Assembly: GCA_964423925.1 (NCBI GenBank)
Contig: CAYRGQ010000011.1
Span: 1 to 64,000, forward strand
Source: CAYRGQ01 sp964423925
GTDB lineage: Bacteria; Bacteroidota; Bacteroidia; Sphingobacteriales; Sphingobacteriaceae
Direction: 5' to 3'
Length of the DNA: 64,000 nt
How positions within the stretch are numbered: the stretch's first letter is position 1; every line of letters starts with the position of its first letter. Below, one piece after another: positions 35,344 to 44,376 of the stretch. The translations under genes and the position numbers were made by a program. The notes under the pieces are model-generated. The model was not told the origin of the DNA. It searched no databases and worked only from the letters and a program-made list of their open reading frames with translations.

Positions 35344-37002
35344 ATGGACTTTTCAAACTTTAAGGTTCCCTACGAACCTGATGCCGCCTACAGCAAACGC
35401 GTTGCTTATTTCAGTATGGAATTCGCAATCGAGCAACCGTTAAAGATATACAGCGGCGGCTTAGGCTTTTTGGCGGGCTCGCACATGCGCAGCGCCTACG
35501 AGCTCAAGCAAAACCTTATTGGCATCGGCATTTTGTGGAAATATGGCTACTATGACCAAACCCGCAACCAAGACCAAACCCTCAAGCCGCATTGGACCGA
35601 AAAAACCTACAATTTTCTCGAAGATACCGGCATCCGCTTCCAAATAGCGATCCACAATACGCCGGTCTGGGTCAAGGCTTGGTACCTGCATCCGGAAACC
35701 TTCCAGACGGCCCCCATGTTCTTGCTGAGTACGGACTTGCCTGAAAACGACCACATTTCCCAAACGATTACCCACCGTCTTTACAACGACAACGTTTCCA
35801 CGAAGTTAGCTCAATGCATCCTGCTCGGAATCGGGGGCGCCAAACTCATCGAGTTGCTCCGTTTCGATCCCGAAGTATACCACCTCAACGAAGCGCATGC
35901 ATCTAGCAGCATATTCTACCTTTACAACAAGTTCCACCATAACCTGGATGAGGTGCGCCGTCGGCTGGTGTTCACGACCCACACGCCCGAAGAGGCGGGC
36001 AACGAAAAACACGACATCCACCTTTGTGAGCGGATGAGCTTCTTCGACGGCCTCCCGTTGGATACCGTGAGGACTATCACGGGTATCCACGACGATACGT
36101 TTAATCACTCCCTGGCCGTACTTCGCATCGCTCGCGTGGCCAATGGCGTGTCCCAGTTGCATGGAAAGGTCAGCCGCGATATGTGGCGAGCCTACCCGGG
36201 CATCACCCAGATTAAAGCCATCACAAACGCGCAAAACGCAAAATATTGGAGCGACGAGAAATTGCTGGCACTGGTCAAAAGCGGAGACAGCGAAGCGATT
36301 ACGGAACGGAAAAAGGAACTAAAGGCCAAAACATTCAAACTAGTGGCCGACCAGACTGGCAAAATCTTCAAACCCGATGTGCTGACCCTTGTCTGGGCCC
36401 GTCGTTTTGCCGAATACAAGCGCCCCGAATTAATCACACGCGATTACGAAGCCTTTCGCTCGCTACTTACCAATACCGAACTGCCCGTGCAGATAATCTG
36501 GGCGGGCAAGCCCTACCCCAAGGATCAAGGCGCCATCGAAACGTTTAATCACCTCGTGCACTTGAGCAAGCAATTCCCCAATATGGCCGTGTGCGTCGAC
36601 TACGAATTGGCGCTCAGCCGCCGGCTCAAACAAGGCTCGGACATTTGGCTAAACACCCCACGCGTGCCCCGCGAGGCAAGCGGAACCAGCGGAATGACCG
36701 CGGCGATGAACGGCAGCGTCAACCTCAGCACTGACGACGGCTGGATATGCGAATTTAAAAATCCCGGGATCAATAGTTTTGTCGTCCCTAATCCGGGATA
36801 CGCCCAGATGGACCGCGGGCAACAGGATGAATACGACCGCCTTCAAATCATGCGTATACTGCAGGAGGAGGTCCTGCCAAGGTACTACCACCGCCAGGAG
36901 GAATGGCTAACAATTGTTAAACAGGGTTTGGACGATGTGATGGCATATTTCGAAAGCGGCCGTATGGCGCGGGAGTATTACGAGCAGCTCTACAACGAAT
37001 AG
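35344..37002 (+). CDS. Alpha-glucan phosphorylase homologue (GT35), short form lacking the PLP lysine
   Basis: A 552-residue GT35-type protein. VAYFSMEFAIEQPLKIYSGGLGFLAG is the classic N-terminal phosphorylase stretch, FTTHTPEEAGNEKHD and FAEYKRPELI follow, and the active-site region reads EASGTSGMTAAMNGSVN from residue 444. In PLP-dependent phosphorylases the position after GNM or SGM is the PLP-binding lysine; here it is Thr452 (codon ACC). The protein therefore probably does not bind PLP in the usual way, and a phosphorylase label is uncertain. Length fits a short Bacteroidota form of the family. It is monocistronic and convergent with the YjbR gene. Confidence 0.8.
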   Translation: MDFSNFKVPYEPDAAYSKRVAYFSMEFAIEQPLKIYSGGLGFLAGSHMRSAYELKQNLIGIGILWKYGYYDQTRNQDQTLKPHWTEKTYNFLEDTGIRFQIAIHNTPVWVKAWYLHPETFQTAPMFLLSTDLPENDHISQTITHRLYNDNVSTKLAQCILLGIGGAKLIELLRFDPEVYHLNEAHASSSIFYLYNKFHHNLDEVRRRLVFTTHTPEEAGNEKHDIHLCERMSFFDGLPLDTVRTITGIHDDTFNHSLAVLRIARVANGVSQLHGKVSRDMWRAYPGITQIKAITNAQNAKYWSDEKLLALVKSGDSEAITERKKELKAKTFKLVADQTGKIFKPDVLTLVWARRFAEYKRPELITRDYEAFRSLLTNTELPVQIIWAGKPYPKDQGAIETFNHLVHLSKQFPNMAVCVDYELALSRRLKQGSDIWLNTPRVPREASGTSGMTAAMNGSVNLSTDDGWICEFKNPGINSFVVPNPGYAQMDRGQQDEYDRLQIMRILQEEVLPRYYHRQEEWLTIVKQGLDDVMAYFESGRMAREYYEQLYNE

Positions 37003-37042
37003 GGCAAGCCACACGCTCGTTCGGCTCCCACCCGCCCACGGT

Positions 37043-37393
37043 TTATAACGAGTCGCGGTCCTTTTTGGGCAGCCCCGCAACCACCAATTCGTAACTGTGG
37101 TCGACCAACCGCATGAGCGCATCGTCCGTAAGCCGTCCGTCGCAGACGACCGTGTTCCAGTGCTTCTTATTCATGTGGTAAGCGCCGGAAATTGTATCCG
37201 GATATTGCTCGCGAAGCTCGATTGCATACTCGGGCTCACATTTCACGTTGAACGAGCAGGGTTGCTCATCCAATCCGGCTAACAGGAACACCTTGCCCAT
37301 AACTTTAAACACCAACGTCTCGGGTCCAAAGGGAAAACTCTCGCTAGTGGCAGGTTTCGCTAGGCAGTATTCTCGGAGTTGTTCGATATGCAT
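37043..37393 (-). CDS. MmcQ/YjbR-family protein
   Basis: A 116-residue protein of the YjbR fold. Features are LREYCLAKPATSESFPFGPETLVFKVMGKVF at the N-terminus, FNVKCEPEYAIELREQY in the middle and MNKKHWNTVVCDG, followed by LVDHSYELVVAGLPKK. The family is called DNA-binding from its fold, but its role is unknown. The ATG at 37393 fits the family; a promoter box TATCTTTG (37399-37406) sits only 5 nt upstream, ruling out an in-frame ATG at 37528. Confidence 0.88.
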   Translation of the reverse strand: MHIEQLREYCLAKPATSESFPFGPETLVFKVMGKVFLLAGLDEQPCSFNVKCEPEYAIELREQYPDTISGAYHMNKKHWNTVVCDGRLTDDALMRLVDHSYELVVAGLPKKDRDSL

Positions 37394-37398
37394 AATGC

Positions 37399-37406
37399 CA
37401 AAGATA
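37399..37406 (-). promoter_or_regulatory. -7 box TATCTTTG abutting the YjbR start
   Basis: Exact TAnnTTTG match on the minus strand, ending 5 nt before the ATG at 37393. A transcript from it would have no leader or only one or two nucleotides. Confidence 0.5.
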
Positions 37407-37648
37407 GGTATCTCCGCCTTCACATGGCGGCCGGCGATAAAAGATTCAGATGATTCGGCGGTGTACACACGGTGCCTGGCGCATCCGCATCGAACAGCGT
37501 CGTAACAAAGTGACACATTGTCAGCCATGACAGCCCCTCACCTGTATTATTGTGTTTTTTCACCCCCTACGATAACCATAGGCTAAGTTGGCACAAGCCT
37601 TGATAAACTGCATATAGTTATATTCATGTATAAGAAAACTCATTAGAT

Positions 37649-39574
37649 ATGTCAAAAATTATTGGAATCGACTTAGGAACTACCAATTCATGCGTTGCCG
37701 TGATGGAGGGTAACGAACCGGTAGTGATTGCGAATAACGAGGGGAAGCGCACGACACCTTCTATCGTCGCATTTGTGGAAAATGGCGAGCGCAAGGTGGG
37801 TGATCCAGCCAAGCGGCAGGCAATTACCAACCCCAAGAAAACCGTATACTCCATCAAGCGCTTCATGGGTACGTCCTACGATGAAGCAGCCTCTGAAGTG
37901 TCGCGTATGCCTTACTCGGTAGTGAAGGGCGACAACAATACGCCTCGTATCGAGATCGACGACCGCAAATACACGCCACAGGAAATCTCCGCAATGGTCC
38001 TTCAGAAAATGAAGAAAACCGCTGAGGATTTCTTAGGACAAGAAGTTTCCGAAGCCGTCATTACGGTGCCTGCTTACTTTAACGACGCGCAACGTCAAGC
38101 GACAAAAGAAGCGGGCGAAATCGCGGGGTTGTCGGTAAAACGGATTATCAACGAGCCTACCGCCGCTGCGCTTGCCTATGGCCTGGACAAGACCAACAAG
38201 GACATGAAAATCGTGGTGTTCGACTGCGGTGGTGGTACCCACGACGTTTCCGTTTTGGAGCTGGGCGATGGCGTATTTGAAGTAAAAGCGACCGAAGGCG
38301 ACACGCACTTGGGTGGTGACGACTTCGACCAAGTCATCATCGACTGGCTGAACGATGAGTTCAAAAACGAAAACAACGGATTTGACCTGAGCAAAGACCC
38401 CATGGCCCTGCAACGCCTGAAAGAGGCTGCGGAAAAAGCCAAAATTGAACTTTCGAGCACTTCGTCTACCGAAATAAACCTGCCCTACATCACGGCAGAC
38501 CAAACGGGACCCAAGCACTTGGTACGCACCTTGAGCCGTGCCAAATTCGAGTCGCTTGCCGACTCACTCGTAAAGCGGACGATCGACCCTTGCCGGTCGG
38601 CACTGAAAAACGCGGGATACTCCACATCGGACATCGACGAGGTCATCCTCGTGGGCGGATCTACCCGTATCCCTGCCATCCAGGAAGCAGTTAAGAACTT
38701 CTTCGGCAAAGAGCCTTCAAAAGGCGTTAACCCTGACGAAGTAGTCGCACTGGGCGCCGCCATCCAAGGAGGCGTGCTTACGGGTGAAGTGAAAGACGTC
38801 TTGTTGCTGGATGTCACCCCCCTCTCACTGGGTATCGAAACCATGGGCGGTGTCATGACCAAGCTGATCGAGGCTAACACAACCATCCCAAGCAAAAAAT
38901 CGGAAGTATTCTCCACGGCATCGGACAATCAGCCTTCGGTAGAAATACACATCCTACAAGGTGAACGCCCTATGGCAAACCAAAACCGGACCATTGGCCG
39001 TTTCCACCTCGACGGCATCCCGCCTGCTCCACGTGGCGTACCACAGATCGAGGTAACCTTCGATATCGACTCCAACGGTATCCTGCACGTATCCGCTAAA
39101 GACAAGGCGACGGGCAAGGAGCAGAAAATCCGTATCGAGGCATCTTCCGGACTGACCGATGAGGAAATCCAGAAGATGAAACAGGAAGCCGAAGCAAATG
39201 CTGAAGCGGACAGAAAAGCAAAGGAAGAAGTCGACAAGCTCAACGCCGCCGACGCGTTGATTTTCTCAACCGAGAAGCAGCTCAACGAGTACGGCGACAA
39301 AATTAGCGCAGACAAGAAAGCTCCGATTGAGGAAGGGTTGAAGAAGTTGAAGGATGCCCACGCAGCAAAAGACTTCACAGCCATTGACGCGGCGCAAGCT
39401 GAATTGCAAAACGCATGGAACGCAGCCTCGGAGGAAATGTACAAAGCGTCCCAAGATGCTGGCGGACCCGCCGCAGACGGTGGACAAGGCGCTGCCGACA
39501 GCAACGCGGCGAGCGCAGACGACGTTACCGACGTAGAATTTGAGGAAGTGAAGGACGAGAACGACAAGAAGTAA
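37649..39574 (+). CDS. dnaK: Chaperone protein DnaK (Hsp70)
   Basis: A 641-residue Hsp70. The ATPase domain (about 1-385) shows IGIDLGTTNSCVAVMEG, the phosphate loop VVFDCGGGTHDVSVLELG and IILVGGSTRIPAIQ-type VILVGGSTRIPAIQ. The substrate domain (about 390-505) shows LLDVTPLSLGIETMGG, followed by the helical lid and a disordered tail ending DVTDVEFEEVKDENDKK. The gene is alone: grpE and dnaJ are not adjacent. A strong terminator follows. No heat-shock operator such as CIRCE was seen upstream. Confidence 0.99.
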   Translation: MSKIIGIDLGTTNSCVAVMEGNEPVVIANNEGKRTTPSIVAFVENGERKVGDPAKRQAITNPKKTVYSIKRFMGTSYDEAASEVSRMPYSVVKGDNNTPRIEIDDRKYTPQEISAMVLQKMKKTAEDFLGQEVSEAVITVPAYFNDAQRQATKEAGEIAGLSVKRIINEPTAAALAYGLDKTNKDMKIVVFDCGGGTHDVSVLELGDGVFEVKATEGDTHLGGDDFDQVIIDWLNDEFKNENNGFDLSKDPMALQRLKEAAEKAKIELSSTSSTEINLPYITADQTGPKHLVRTLSRAKFESLADSLVKRTIDPCRSALKNAGYSTSDIDEVILVGGSTRIPAIQEAVKNFFGKEPSKGVNPDEVVALGAAIQGGVLTGEVKDVLLLDVTPLSLGIETMGGVMTKLIEANTTIPSKKSEVFSTASDNQPSVEIHILQGERPMANQNRTIGRFHLDGIPPAPRGVPQIEVTFDIDSNGILHVSAKDKATGKEQKIRIEASSGLTDEEIQKMKQEAEANAEADRKAKEEVDKLNAADALIFSTEKQLNEYGDKISADKKAPIEEGLKKLKDAHAAKDFTAIDAAQAELQNAWNAASEEMYKASQDAGGPAADGGQGAADSNAASADDVTDVEFEEVKDENDKK

Positions 39575-39608
39575 CTCATCCAACACGAGCTAATTCGATA
39601 AACAAGAA

Positions 39609-39645
39609 AGCCCTCGGATCGCATAGTCCGAGGGCTTTTTCTTTT
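39609..39645 (+). terminator. Intrinsic terminator of dnaK
   Basis: A perfect 10-bp stem AGCCCTCGGA / TCCGAGGGCT with an 8-nt loop, then TTTTCTTTTC. It lies 34 bp after the dnaK stop. Confidence 0.9.
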
Positions 39646-39694
39646 CTAGGAGTGGTGCACGCGGATTAGCCTACGACACAAGCGTGCGTGATGG

Positions 39695-40606
39695 CTAAAA
39701 GAGTCGATTTGGATACGCGCCTTTCTTCACCAGCGCCGCAATGCTTTGTTCCACTACGGGCTTGTCTTCCTGATACGTCACGCCAAACCACTTCTCAGAG
39801 GTCGGGATGACCTTGAATACGGCCTTGCCACTCTTGATCAGGGCGTCAGCTACCAAAGGAATAAAAAATTCCGCCTTGGGGTTATCCGCATTGTTTTCGA
39901 CAAACTCCTTGAAGAGTCGCTCAGTCTCCGCGAATACGGCCGGCGTGAATCCCCAAAAGTTCATCGACACCCGGCTGCTGCGCGGCAATTGGACCTCCTG
40001 CTCGTCTTCTTCGTAGAATACTTTCTTGATTCCATTTTCTTCGCGGAAATATACTTTCGTGCGTTCGTTGATTTCCGTCATGTTGCCTTCTTCGTCCACA
40101 GCACACACCCCCCGCGATACGGCACCGTGGTCTGACAAAGTCTTGTCAATTTGGTACCCCATCAACGCAAACGTGTCGTCCTTGACACCTGCCGACAAGA
40201 ATTTCGACATCTTTTCGAAAGCCTCATAGCCATAAAAATCGTCCGCGTTAATCACGCAGAAAGGCTCGTTTATCTGTTCGCGAGCCGAGAGCACGGCGTG
40301 GGCCGTCCCCCATGGCTTGGCGCGCTCTACCTCGCGGTCGATCCCAAACTTCGTCAGGTCATAATCTTGGAATACGTAGTCCGTTTCCACTTTTCCCGCG
40401 AGCTTGGGCTCGAAAATATTTCTGAATTTTTCCTCAAATTCCTTTCGGATAATAAAGGTCACCTTGCCGAATCCGGCGCGGATGGCGTCGTAGATGGAAT
40501 AATCGATGATTGTTTCGCCGTTGGGCCCGAACCCATCGGTTTGCTTCATACTGCCGTAGCGGCTAGCCATGCCTGCGGCCAAAATCAATAATGTGGGTTT
40601 ACTCAT
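39695..40606 (-). CDS. Sugar-phosphate nucleotidyltransferase
   Basis: A 303-residue NTP_transferase-fold enzyme. The signature loop reads LILAAGMASRYGSMKQTDGFGPNGE, a variant of the GxGxRxxP...PK nucleotide-binding motif, and NADDFYGYEAF holds the metal-binding aspartates. PWGTAHAVLSAREQINEPF is typical of glucose-1-phosphate or mannose-1-phosphate nucleotidyltransferases. The sugar cannot be told from sequence. It stands alone, divergent from the membrane-protein gene and downstream of the dnaK terminator. Confidence 0.85.
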   Translation of the reverse strand: MSKPTLLILAAGMASRYGSMKQTDGFGPNGETIIDYSIYDAIRAGFGKVTFIIRKEFEEKFRNIFEPKLAGKVETDYVFQDYDLTKFGIDREVERAKPWGTAHAVLSAREQINEPFCVINADDFYGYEAFEKMSKFLSAGVKDDTFALMGYQIDKTLSDHGAVSRGVCAVDEEGNMTEINERTKVYFREENGIKKVFYEEDEQEVQLPRSSRVSMNFWGFTPAVFAETERLFKEFVENNADNPKAEFFIPLVADALIKSGKAVFKVIPTSEKWFGVTYQEDKPVVEQSIAALVKKGAYPNRLF

Positions 40607-40932
40607 CGTGTAAGTTTTTATTTGCGATTTTTATATTGGGTCAAGGTCGAGTGTATCGGTCTAACGACCTTAAGTTTCGCCAAACTTAGGGAAACTTGAA
40701 TACAAAACAAAGCCTGAATGCCAACGGTGTGACGCAACCGCACACTTCGTAGGATACGAGCTACACCGACAATTCGGGAAATGTCCATCGTCACACTCAT
40801 TAGCACTCGCACGCCACATTGGCGGAACGCCGGCCCTTCCGGACTAGGCACAGGGCATGTTTGCACTTATGGCAATCTTTTCTATATTTACAACCGAATT
40901 GTAACAAATTTACGACCATACGCCGTACACAC
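40607..40932. other. Divergent intergenic region, nucleotidyltransferase / membrane protein
   Basis: 326 bp with no convincing gene. TATATTTA, one base off the -7 consensus, lies at 40883-40890 on the plus strand, 43 nt before the membrane-protein ATG. No clear box for the nucleotidyltransferase was found. Confidence 0.4.
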
Positions 40933-41724
40933 ATGTCAACTCCAAACACCCCGAACACCCGCAACAGCCAAAAAGTATTTGTAGCCAGCGATGAAGCTAA
41001 GGGAAAAGCAAAACAATTCCGTCTTTTTGCCATACTAGCCTGGATTCTCGCCATCGCAGGCCAGGTATTCGCCATTTTCAAGCTGATCAGCAATGAAACG
41101 CTTACCTACCTGATCATCGCCATCGTCGTCATCCTCATCTTGGCTATCACGGCTTCCTGGTTATGGAAAAAAGCCAACCGGCTCGACCCCGCTTCGGAGA
41201 AGGACAAGACACGATTCTTTATCCAGAACCAGCTCGGTGCTATTATGGGCGTGTTGGCATTCCTGCCGCTCGTAGTAGTCATTTTAGCGAATAAGAACCT
41301 CGATGGCAAAACCAAAGGCATCGCAGGCGTCATCGCGGTCGTGGCCCTGCTGATCGCGGGCATATCAGGTGCGGATTTTAATCCGCCATCCGTCGAGAAA
41401 TACACCAAGGAAATTCAGGAGCAAACCAATACGATCAAGACGCTCAATTTCGACGAAGACAACGTATATTGGACGTCTGCTGGCAACCGTTATCACATCT
41501 TTGAAGATTGTCAGCATATCCGGGGCCGCGAAAGCGTGACCAACGGCACTGTAAAAGAATCATGGGAAGCTAAGGGCATTTCCGAACTGTGCAAGACCTG
41601 CCAAAACCGAGCCATGCGCGAGCGTAGCATCGACGCGAGCGCGCTAGATGGCCTACTGGAAACTAGCGAAATCGAGGCGCACGACCATGACCACGACCAT
41701 GAAGAGGCTGTGGCAGAAAACTAG
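40933..41724 (+). CDS. Four-helix membrane protein with C-terminal Cys/His motif
   Basis: A 263-residue protein I cannot name. Four hydrophobic segments span about residues 32-54, 58-78, 97-118 and 125-145. The C-terminal soluble part has YWTSAGNRYHIFEDCQHIRGR followed by ELCKTCQNR, giving one His and three Cys that could bind metal or form a small zinc site. This pattern resembles the C-terminal YH..C module seen on some secreted nucleases. The last 20 residues are rich in His and Asp (AHDHDHDHEEA), a likely metal-binding tail. It is convergent with GH43 with a 5-bp gap. Confidence 0.7.
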   Translation: MSTPNTPNTRNSQKVFVASDEAKGKAKQFRLFAILAWILAIAGQVFAIFKLISNETLTYLIIAIVVILILAITASWLWKKANRLDPASEKDKTRFFIQNQLGAIMGVLAFLPLVVVILANKNLDGKTKGIAGVIAVVALLIAGISGADFNPPSVEKYTKEIQEQTNTIKTLNFDEDNVYWTSAGNRYHIFEDCQHIRGRESVTNGTVKESWEAKGISELCKTCQNRAMRERSIDASALDGLLETSEIEAHDHDHDHEEAVAEN

Positions 41725-41729
41725 GCGGT

Positions 41730-42848
41730 TTACTGCCCTTGCTTAGTCGTCGGGCCGTTAACGGTCAGCTTACCCCTGTTGTCAATCTGCATTTCGTCAA
41801 TGAACACCACGCGTTCATCGCCGGTTTCGGTGGTGCGCCCATGGTAAACGCAAAGCATACGTCCGTCCGGCAATAACACGACACTGTTATGTCCGGTGCC
41901 CGTCACCCTGCCACCCTGTGGCGTATTCTTTTCCAGCACGGGATTGTTTTCGGCTTTTTGGTAGGGTCCAAGCGGGTCCGAAGCGGTCGCGTAGCCTACC
42001 GCGTAGTTCTCGCCGCCAAAGTGGTTGGCAGAATACATCATGTAATACGTGTCGCCATGCTTAAAGGTGAAGGATCCTTCCGTCCAACGCCGGTTTACCT
42101 CGCGGCTCGTCACCGAGCGGCTCTCCCATTCGGCTTGCTTATCGTCCATGGAAACCGGTGGGCGTAACAGCATGACCGGCTCGCCGACGACGCCCGAAAA
42201 ATCGGGCTTCAGCTCAATGCCGTACACCCAACTCTCTTCGATCTCCTCATACCACCCCTTGCGACGCGCCCAATCGGCCACCTCACTCTCTACCGGGTGC
42301 TTATAGCAACAGCGGGAGTAATACAGAAAAATCCGCCCGTCATCGGCAAAGTAGATATTCGCGTCAATGATGGGATATTCCGGATCAAAAATCGGGCGCT
42401 TGTACATATCCACAAAAGGACCGGTAGGCGAGTCGGAAACGGCCACGCCGATGCGGAAGTTCTCCAGCTCGTTCGTCGGGTTCTCCGCCCACTGCGCACT
42501 GTAAAACATGTAAAACTTGCCATTATGCGCGTAGACCTCGGGCGCCCAGTACGCCCCACCCCATGCAGCGGTGGAGTCGCTCCATCCGTTTACGTTGTCA
42601 GCAAAATAGACCTGACCCTCGTTTTTCCAATGCTTCAGATCGGCAGACGAATATGCGGCGAAACCGTTCTTCGCACCACCTCCCGTGCCGTACATATAAA
42701 ACCTTTCGCTTCCTTCGTCGTAAATGACGTACGGATCCCCGAATGCGACCGGCAAGGGGTTTTCGAATGTGGTCGTCGCGTGCTGTCCCTTAGCTACCCA
42801 GACCACCAACATCCAGGTGGCAGCCAGCCAAATTGCTTTTTTCATCAT
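41730..42848 (-). CDS. Glycoside hydrolase family 43 protein
   Basis: A 372-residue secreted protein (signal cleavage near WVAKGQ) with the five-bladed GH43 propeller. The catalytic base lies in FGDPYVIYDE, the pKa-setting aspartate in PIIDANIYFADDG, and the acid in RWTEGSFTFKHGD. APEVYAHNGKFYMFYSA is another family motif. GH43 enzymes remove arabinose, xylose or galactose side chains; the substrate is not told by sequence. The alpha/beta-hydrolase gene lies 33 bp upstream on the same strand, so the two form an operon for a decorated plant-type glycan. Confidence 0.92.
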   Translation of the reverse strand: MMKKAIWLAATWMLVVWVAKGQHATTTFENPLPVAFGDPYVIYDEGSERFYMYGTGGGAKNGFAAYSSADLKHWKNEGQVYFADNVNGWSDSTAAWGGAYWAPEVYAHNGKFYMFYSAQWAENPTNELENFRIGVAVSDSPTGPFVDMYKRPIFDPEYPIIDANIYFADDGRIFLYYSRCCYKHPVESEVADWARRKGWYEEIEESWVYGIELKPDFSGVVGEPVMLLRPPVSMDDKQAEWESRSVTSREVNRRWTEGSFTFKHGDTYYMMYSANHFGGENYAVGYATASDPLGPYQKAENNPVLEKNTPQGGRVTGTGHNSVVLLPDGRMLCVYHGRTTETGDERVVFIDEMQIDNRGKLTVNGPTTKQGQ

Positions 42849-42881
42849 GTAAGAATAACGTGTGTCGTGTTTATCACTGTA

Positions 42882-43697
42882 TTATTTCCCGGATTTTCCC
42901 CGCACGTACTTGAGCAGGATATGGAAACCTGGAGCCGCCATGGCCCCATGGTCAAATCCATCCAGTTCATAGAGGAACGTTTGGTTGTGCCCCACTACCT
43001 TCATCATGCGGTAGAGGTAGGCAGTCTCTTCATAGCGGCCGAGCAGTTCCAGCTCGCGGTCGCCGGAGACCAGCACCAGTAGGGGCGCATCGTCCCTCAC
43101 ATGGTAGAGCGGCGCATACGCATCGACGATAGGTTGCTTATCACCAATGCCGCGTTCGGCACGCACGGTCATATGCGTAATGGAATGGCCACTAAAATTA
43201 ATAATCCCGGCCAGTTTGTCGGCGTCAACGCCGTAAGCGGCCAACCAGGATTTGTCAAGTCCTACCATCGTTACCAGATACCCGCCAGCCGAATGACCCG
43301 CTACGAAAATCCGGCTCGGATCGCCGCCGTATTTCTCGATATTGGCAAAGACCCACGCTATGGCGGCGGCCGTATCATCAATGTAAGCTGGGCTTTTGGC
43401 TTTCGGGCTTAGGCGGTAATTGACAGCAACAACCGCAAGCCCCTTGTTTTTCAGCTCTTCCGGAATGTGTTTCTCGCCACCGGTTATTCCGCCACCATGA
43501 AACCACACCACCGTGGCAAAGCCCTCGTCATCCGCCGGATAATATATGTCCAATACACACCGCTCCTGCATGTACGCGTCGGCCGCATTATCGCGATAAC
43601 TCAGGTTTTCGTCCATGCTGTAGGACGCGGCCTGGGCCCATGCGATACCGGCATTTGCCGACAGTATCCAAAGCAACACAAACACGGCTCTCATCAT
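42882..43697 (-). CDS. Secreted alpha/beta-hydrolase (esterase-lipase type)
   Basis: A 271-residue hydrolase with signal peptide (cleavage near GIAWAQA). The oxyanion motif is VVWFHGGGITGG, the nucleophile elbow is VAGHSAGGYLV with the catalytic serine, and DHGAMA near the C-terminus provides the histidine. This is the hormone-sensitive-lipase/esterase-like class, often acetyl or feruloyl esterases beside GH43. It is co-directional with the GH43 gene. Confidence 0.85.
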   Translation of the reverse strand: MMRAVFVLLWILSANAGIAWAQAASYSMDENLSYRDNAADAYMQERCVLDIYYPADDEGFATVVWFHGGGITGGEKHIPEELKNKGLAVVAVNYRLSPKAKSPAYIDDTAAAIAWVFANIEKYGGDPSRIFVAGHSAGGYLVTMVGLDKSWLAAYGVDADKLAGIINFSGHSITHMTVRAERGIGDKQPIVDAYAPLYHVRDDAPLLVLVSGDRELELLGRYEETAYLYRMMKVVGHNQTFLYELDGFDHGAMAAPGFHILLKYVRGKSGK

Positions 43698-43857
43698 AGT
43701 ATAAGATTGAAGATAGCGCCTTCCGACGCGCCACTACATGCGCACCAGCGGGTGCGAAAGGGCTAAAATAGAAACTTTTTGGTTCTCGGTGGTACGTGTG
43801 CCCGCCTTTTTTCGCTGGCAGGGAGGAAACATAACGACCGATGAAATGGAAGAAACG

Positions 43858-43887
43858 CAAAAAAGCCCCCAGATCGCTCAGGAGGCT
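43858..43887 (-). terminator. Intrinsic terminator of rpsT
   Basis: Minus-strand stem AGCCTCC / GGGGGCT (one G-U pair) with a 10-nt loop, followed by six T. It lies about 30 bp after the rpsT stop. Confidence 0.8.
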
Positions 43888-43917
43888 CTTTGTATCGTGG
43901 GGCCAAAGCCTTTCGCC

Positions 43918-44181
43918 TTACGCGTTCGCGCTAAGTCTATTGACGTATTTCGTCAACTTTGACTTGTTGTTCGACGCTTTTTTCTTGTGGATCACGTTCT
44001 TCTTAGCCAAGCGGTCCAGCATGGACGTCACGCGTGGCAACAACTCTTTCGCCTCTTCAGGTGAAGTCGTGGTTCTCAATTTCTTGATTGCGTTACGTGT
44101 TGTTTTTGCTTGATACCGGTTTCTCAAGCGCTTTGCCGCGCCAGACCGAATCCTCTTGATTGCTGATTTATGATTCGCCAT
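43918..44181 (-). CDS. rpsT: 30S ribosomal protein S20
   Basis: An 87-residue basic protein matching bS20: MANHKSAIKRIR, SGAAKRLRNRYQAKTTRNAIKKL, and the Ala-Lys-Lys-Asn region AKKNVIHKKKASNNKSKLTKYVN. It binds 16S rRNA and is monocistronic. A TACATTTG box lies 39 nt upstream and a terminator follows. Confidence 0.98.
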   Translation of the reverse strand: MANHKSAIKRIRSGAAKRLRNRYQAKTTRNAIKKLRTTTSPEEAKELLPRVTSMLDRLAKKNVIHKKKASNNKSKLTKYVNRLSANA

Positions 44182-44219
44182 CTCTTTGACCTAATTTTCT
44201 TATGCTAAATTTCAGGTTG

Positions 44220-44227
44220 CAAATGTA
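44220..44227 (-). promoter_or_regulatory. -7 box TACATTTG for rpsT
   Basis: Exact TAnnTTTG match on the minus strand, 39 nt upstream of the rpsT ATG at 44181. Confidence 0.6.
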
Positions 44228-44364
44228 CCACCTTATTTTTGAAATACAAAATCAAAGGCAACAAATTTAAAGTCAGCCCAAAGCGTTTCGTTGAGGCCAC
44301 TACGCAGCGCGAGGGCATTGGCCGTTCGGAGGCTAGTAGACACGCGCAATCCGCGAATCTTCGT

Positions 44365-44372
44365 TATCTTTG
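44365..44372 (+). promoter_or_regulatory. -7 box TATCTTTG abutting the SPOUT methyltransferase start
   Basis: Exact TAnnTTTG match ending 4 nt before the ATG at 44377; predicts a leaderless or near-leaderless mRNA. Confidence 0.5.
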
Positions 44373-44376
44373 CGGC

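Noticed and set aside
40618..40866. An 82-codon minus-strand frame in the intergenic region
   Set aside because: No motif, low similarity in composition to real genes and no promoter or RBS; treated as noncoding.
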